This document shows positions 63,282-64,000 of a DNA stretch of 64,000 bases, one piece after another. Every line of letters starts with the position of its first letter. Positions within the stretch are counted from its first letter, which is position 1. The position numbers and the translations under genes are program-made. A model generated the notes under the pieces. The model worked only from the letters and a program-made list of their open reading frames with translations. It was not told the origin of the DNA and searched no databases. The stretch comes from Hyperoplus lanceolatus (lineage: Eukaryota > Chordata > Actinopteri > Uranoscopiformes > Ammodytidae): NCBI GenBank assembly GCA_026929865.2, contig CM049404.1, forward strand, positions 28,607,001 to 28,671,000. Direction: 5' to 3'.

Positions 63282-63797
63282 CTCTACCACAGATGACTTC
63301 ATTCAGCATGACCACCCACATTATATTTAGCAGTGTCTCAAAAGTAGATTTTAATTTTTTTCAACTATAGGGAACTTGCCTGTTCTTGTTTGTATTTTGT
63401 AATGCTACGTATTTCAAGGCAGGCAAAACAGTAAGAATAGCTCAGAGTTTAAATACAGAAGCCTCCTTGGGGACTAGATACAACTTTGAAGATGATCATA
63501 TGAGTTATTTTTGGTTTTGACAGTGTGGAGGGAGATTAGCCAGCCTGACTATACATTTGAAAGAGGACAATGTTCTTGTAGACAGCCTTCTGCTGTTCTG
63601 GGTCAGCCAGCCCCACCCACGATTATAGAATGAATGTCTGCCTCCCAACCTGTCTCCCCCTCCTCTTCCCCCACCCAGCTTACCTGTCTACCTGTCTCCT
63701 ACGTCCCCTCCTTTGCCTGTCCCTCCCACTCCGATCAACCTGTCCCCTGCCATGTTTTACAATAACAATGTATGTATATTAGAACTGTCTGAACCTG

Positions 63798-64000
63798 GGG
63801 CGACTGTGGCTCAGTTGGTAGAGCGGGTCGGCCGATGATCAAAGGGTTGGAGGTTCGATCCCCGCCCTGCCACCTGTGTCATAGTTGTTGTGTCCTTGGG
63901 CAAGACACTTCACCCACCTTGCCTCGTGTGAATGTTGATAGTTAGCCTGCTATCGGTGTATGAATGTGTGTGTGAATGGTAACGTGTAAATGGGAACAGG
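63798..64000 (+). mobile_element. tRNA-derived SINE, cut by the window end
   Basis: A box tggctcagttggtagagcgg, B box ggaggttcgatccccgcc, body tgtccttgggcaagacactt. Same family as 11781-12090; A and B boxes better kept, so younger. Confidence 0.85.

Noticed and set aside
63798-63870. A tRNA gene
   Set aside because: Has A and B boxes but no complete cloverleaf, and it continues into a SINE body.

Overview
The window is vertebrate nuclear DNA, most likely from a ray-finned (teleost) fish. It has spliced genes with GT-AG introns, vertebrate-type proteins, tRNA-derived SINEs of fish type, Tc1-like, hAT-like and TTAA-targeting DNA transposons, and a very high density of (TG)n, (CT)n and other microsatellites. 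There are no operons, ribosome binding sites or CRISPR arrays.

Two genes are certain, both on the + strand. (1) KCNG1 (Kv6.1), a modulatory voltage-gated K+ channel subunit, has two coding exons (13439-14227 and 17004-17783; 522 aa) split by a 2.8 kb intron. (2) SRC, the c-Src tyrosine kinase, has 11 coding exons (46807-58355; 538 aa). Its exon lengths (100, 99, 104, 150, 156, 180, 77, 154 and 132 nt) are those I know for vertebrate SRC. A GC-richer block at about 21970-22526 ends in a good splice donor and is the best candidate for the SRC promoter and non-coding first exon, which would give a 24 kb first intron. Another GC-rich promoter and first-exon-like block at 62160-62303 probably starts a further + strand gene whose coding part lies outside the window.

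SRC carries the 18-nt neuronal N1 microexon (49048-49065, coding RKINCR in the SH3 n-Src loop). A second, apparently unreported, frame-preserving 27-nt candidate microexon (51080-51106) lies between the SH3 and SH2 exons. One kinase-domain intron starts with GC instead of GT.

The rest is repeats. 1-13.4 kb: SINEs, TTAA-flanked MITEs (two inserted back to back at 7433-8561), a foldback MITE and several (TG)n tracts. 18-19 kb: a hAT-like element with a perfect 8-bp target duplication. 22.5-46.8 kb (presumed SRC intron 1): several copies of a palindromic MITE, paired inverted copies of other MITEs, a rearranged Tc1 element with two identical-type ends (35880-37518), and dozens of microsatellites. 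46.2-46.7 kb: a retroelement-like insertion with a 20-bp duplication just upstream of the SRC start exon. 51.7-52.2 kb: a LINE 3' fragment. 58.4-62 kb: SRC 3' UTR and flank. The window ends inside a tRNA-derived SINE.
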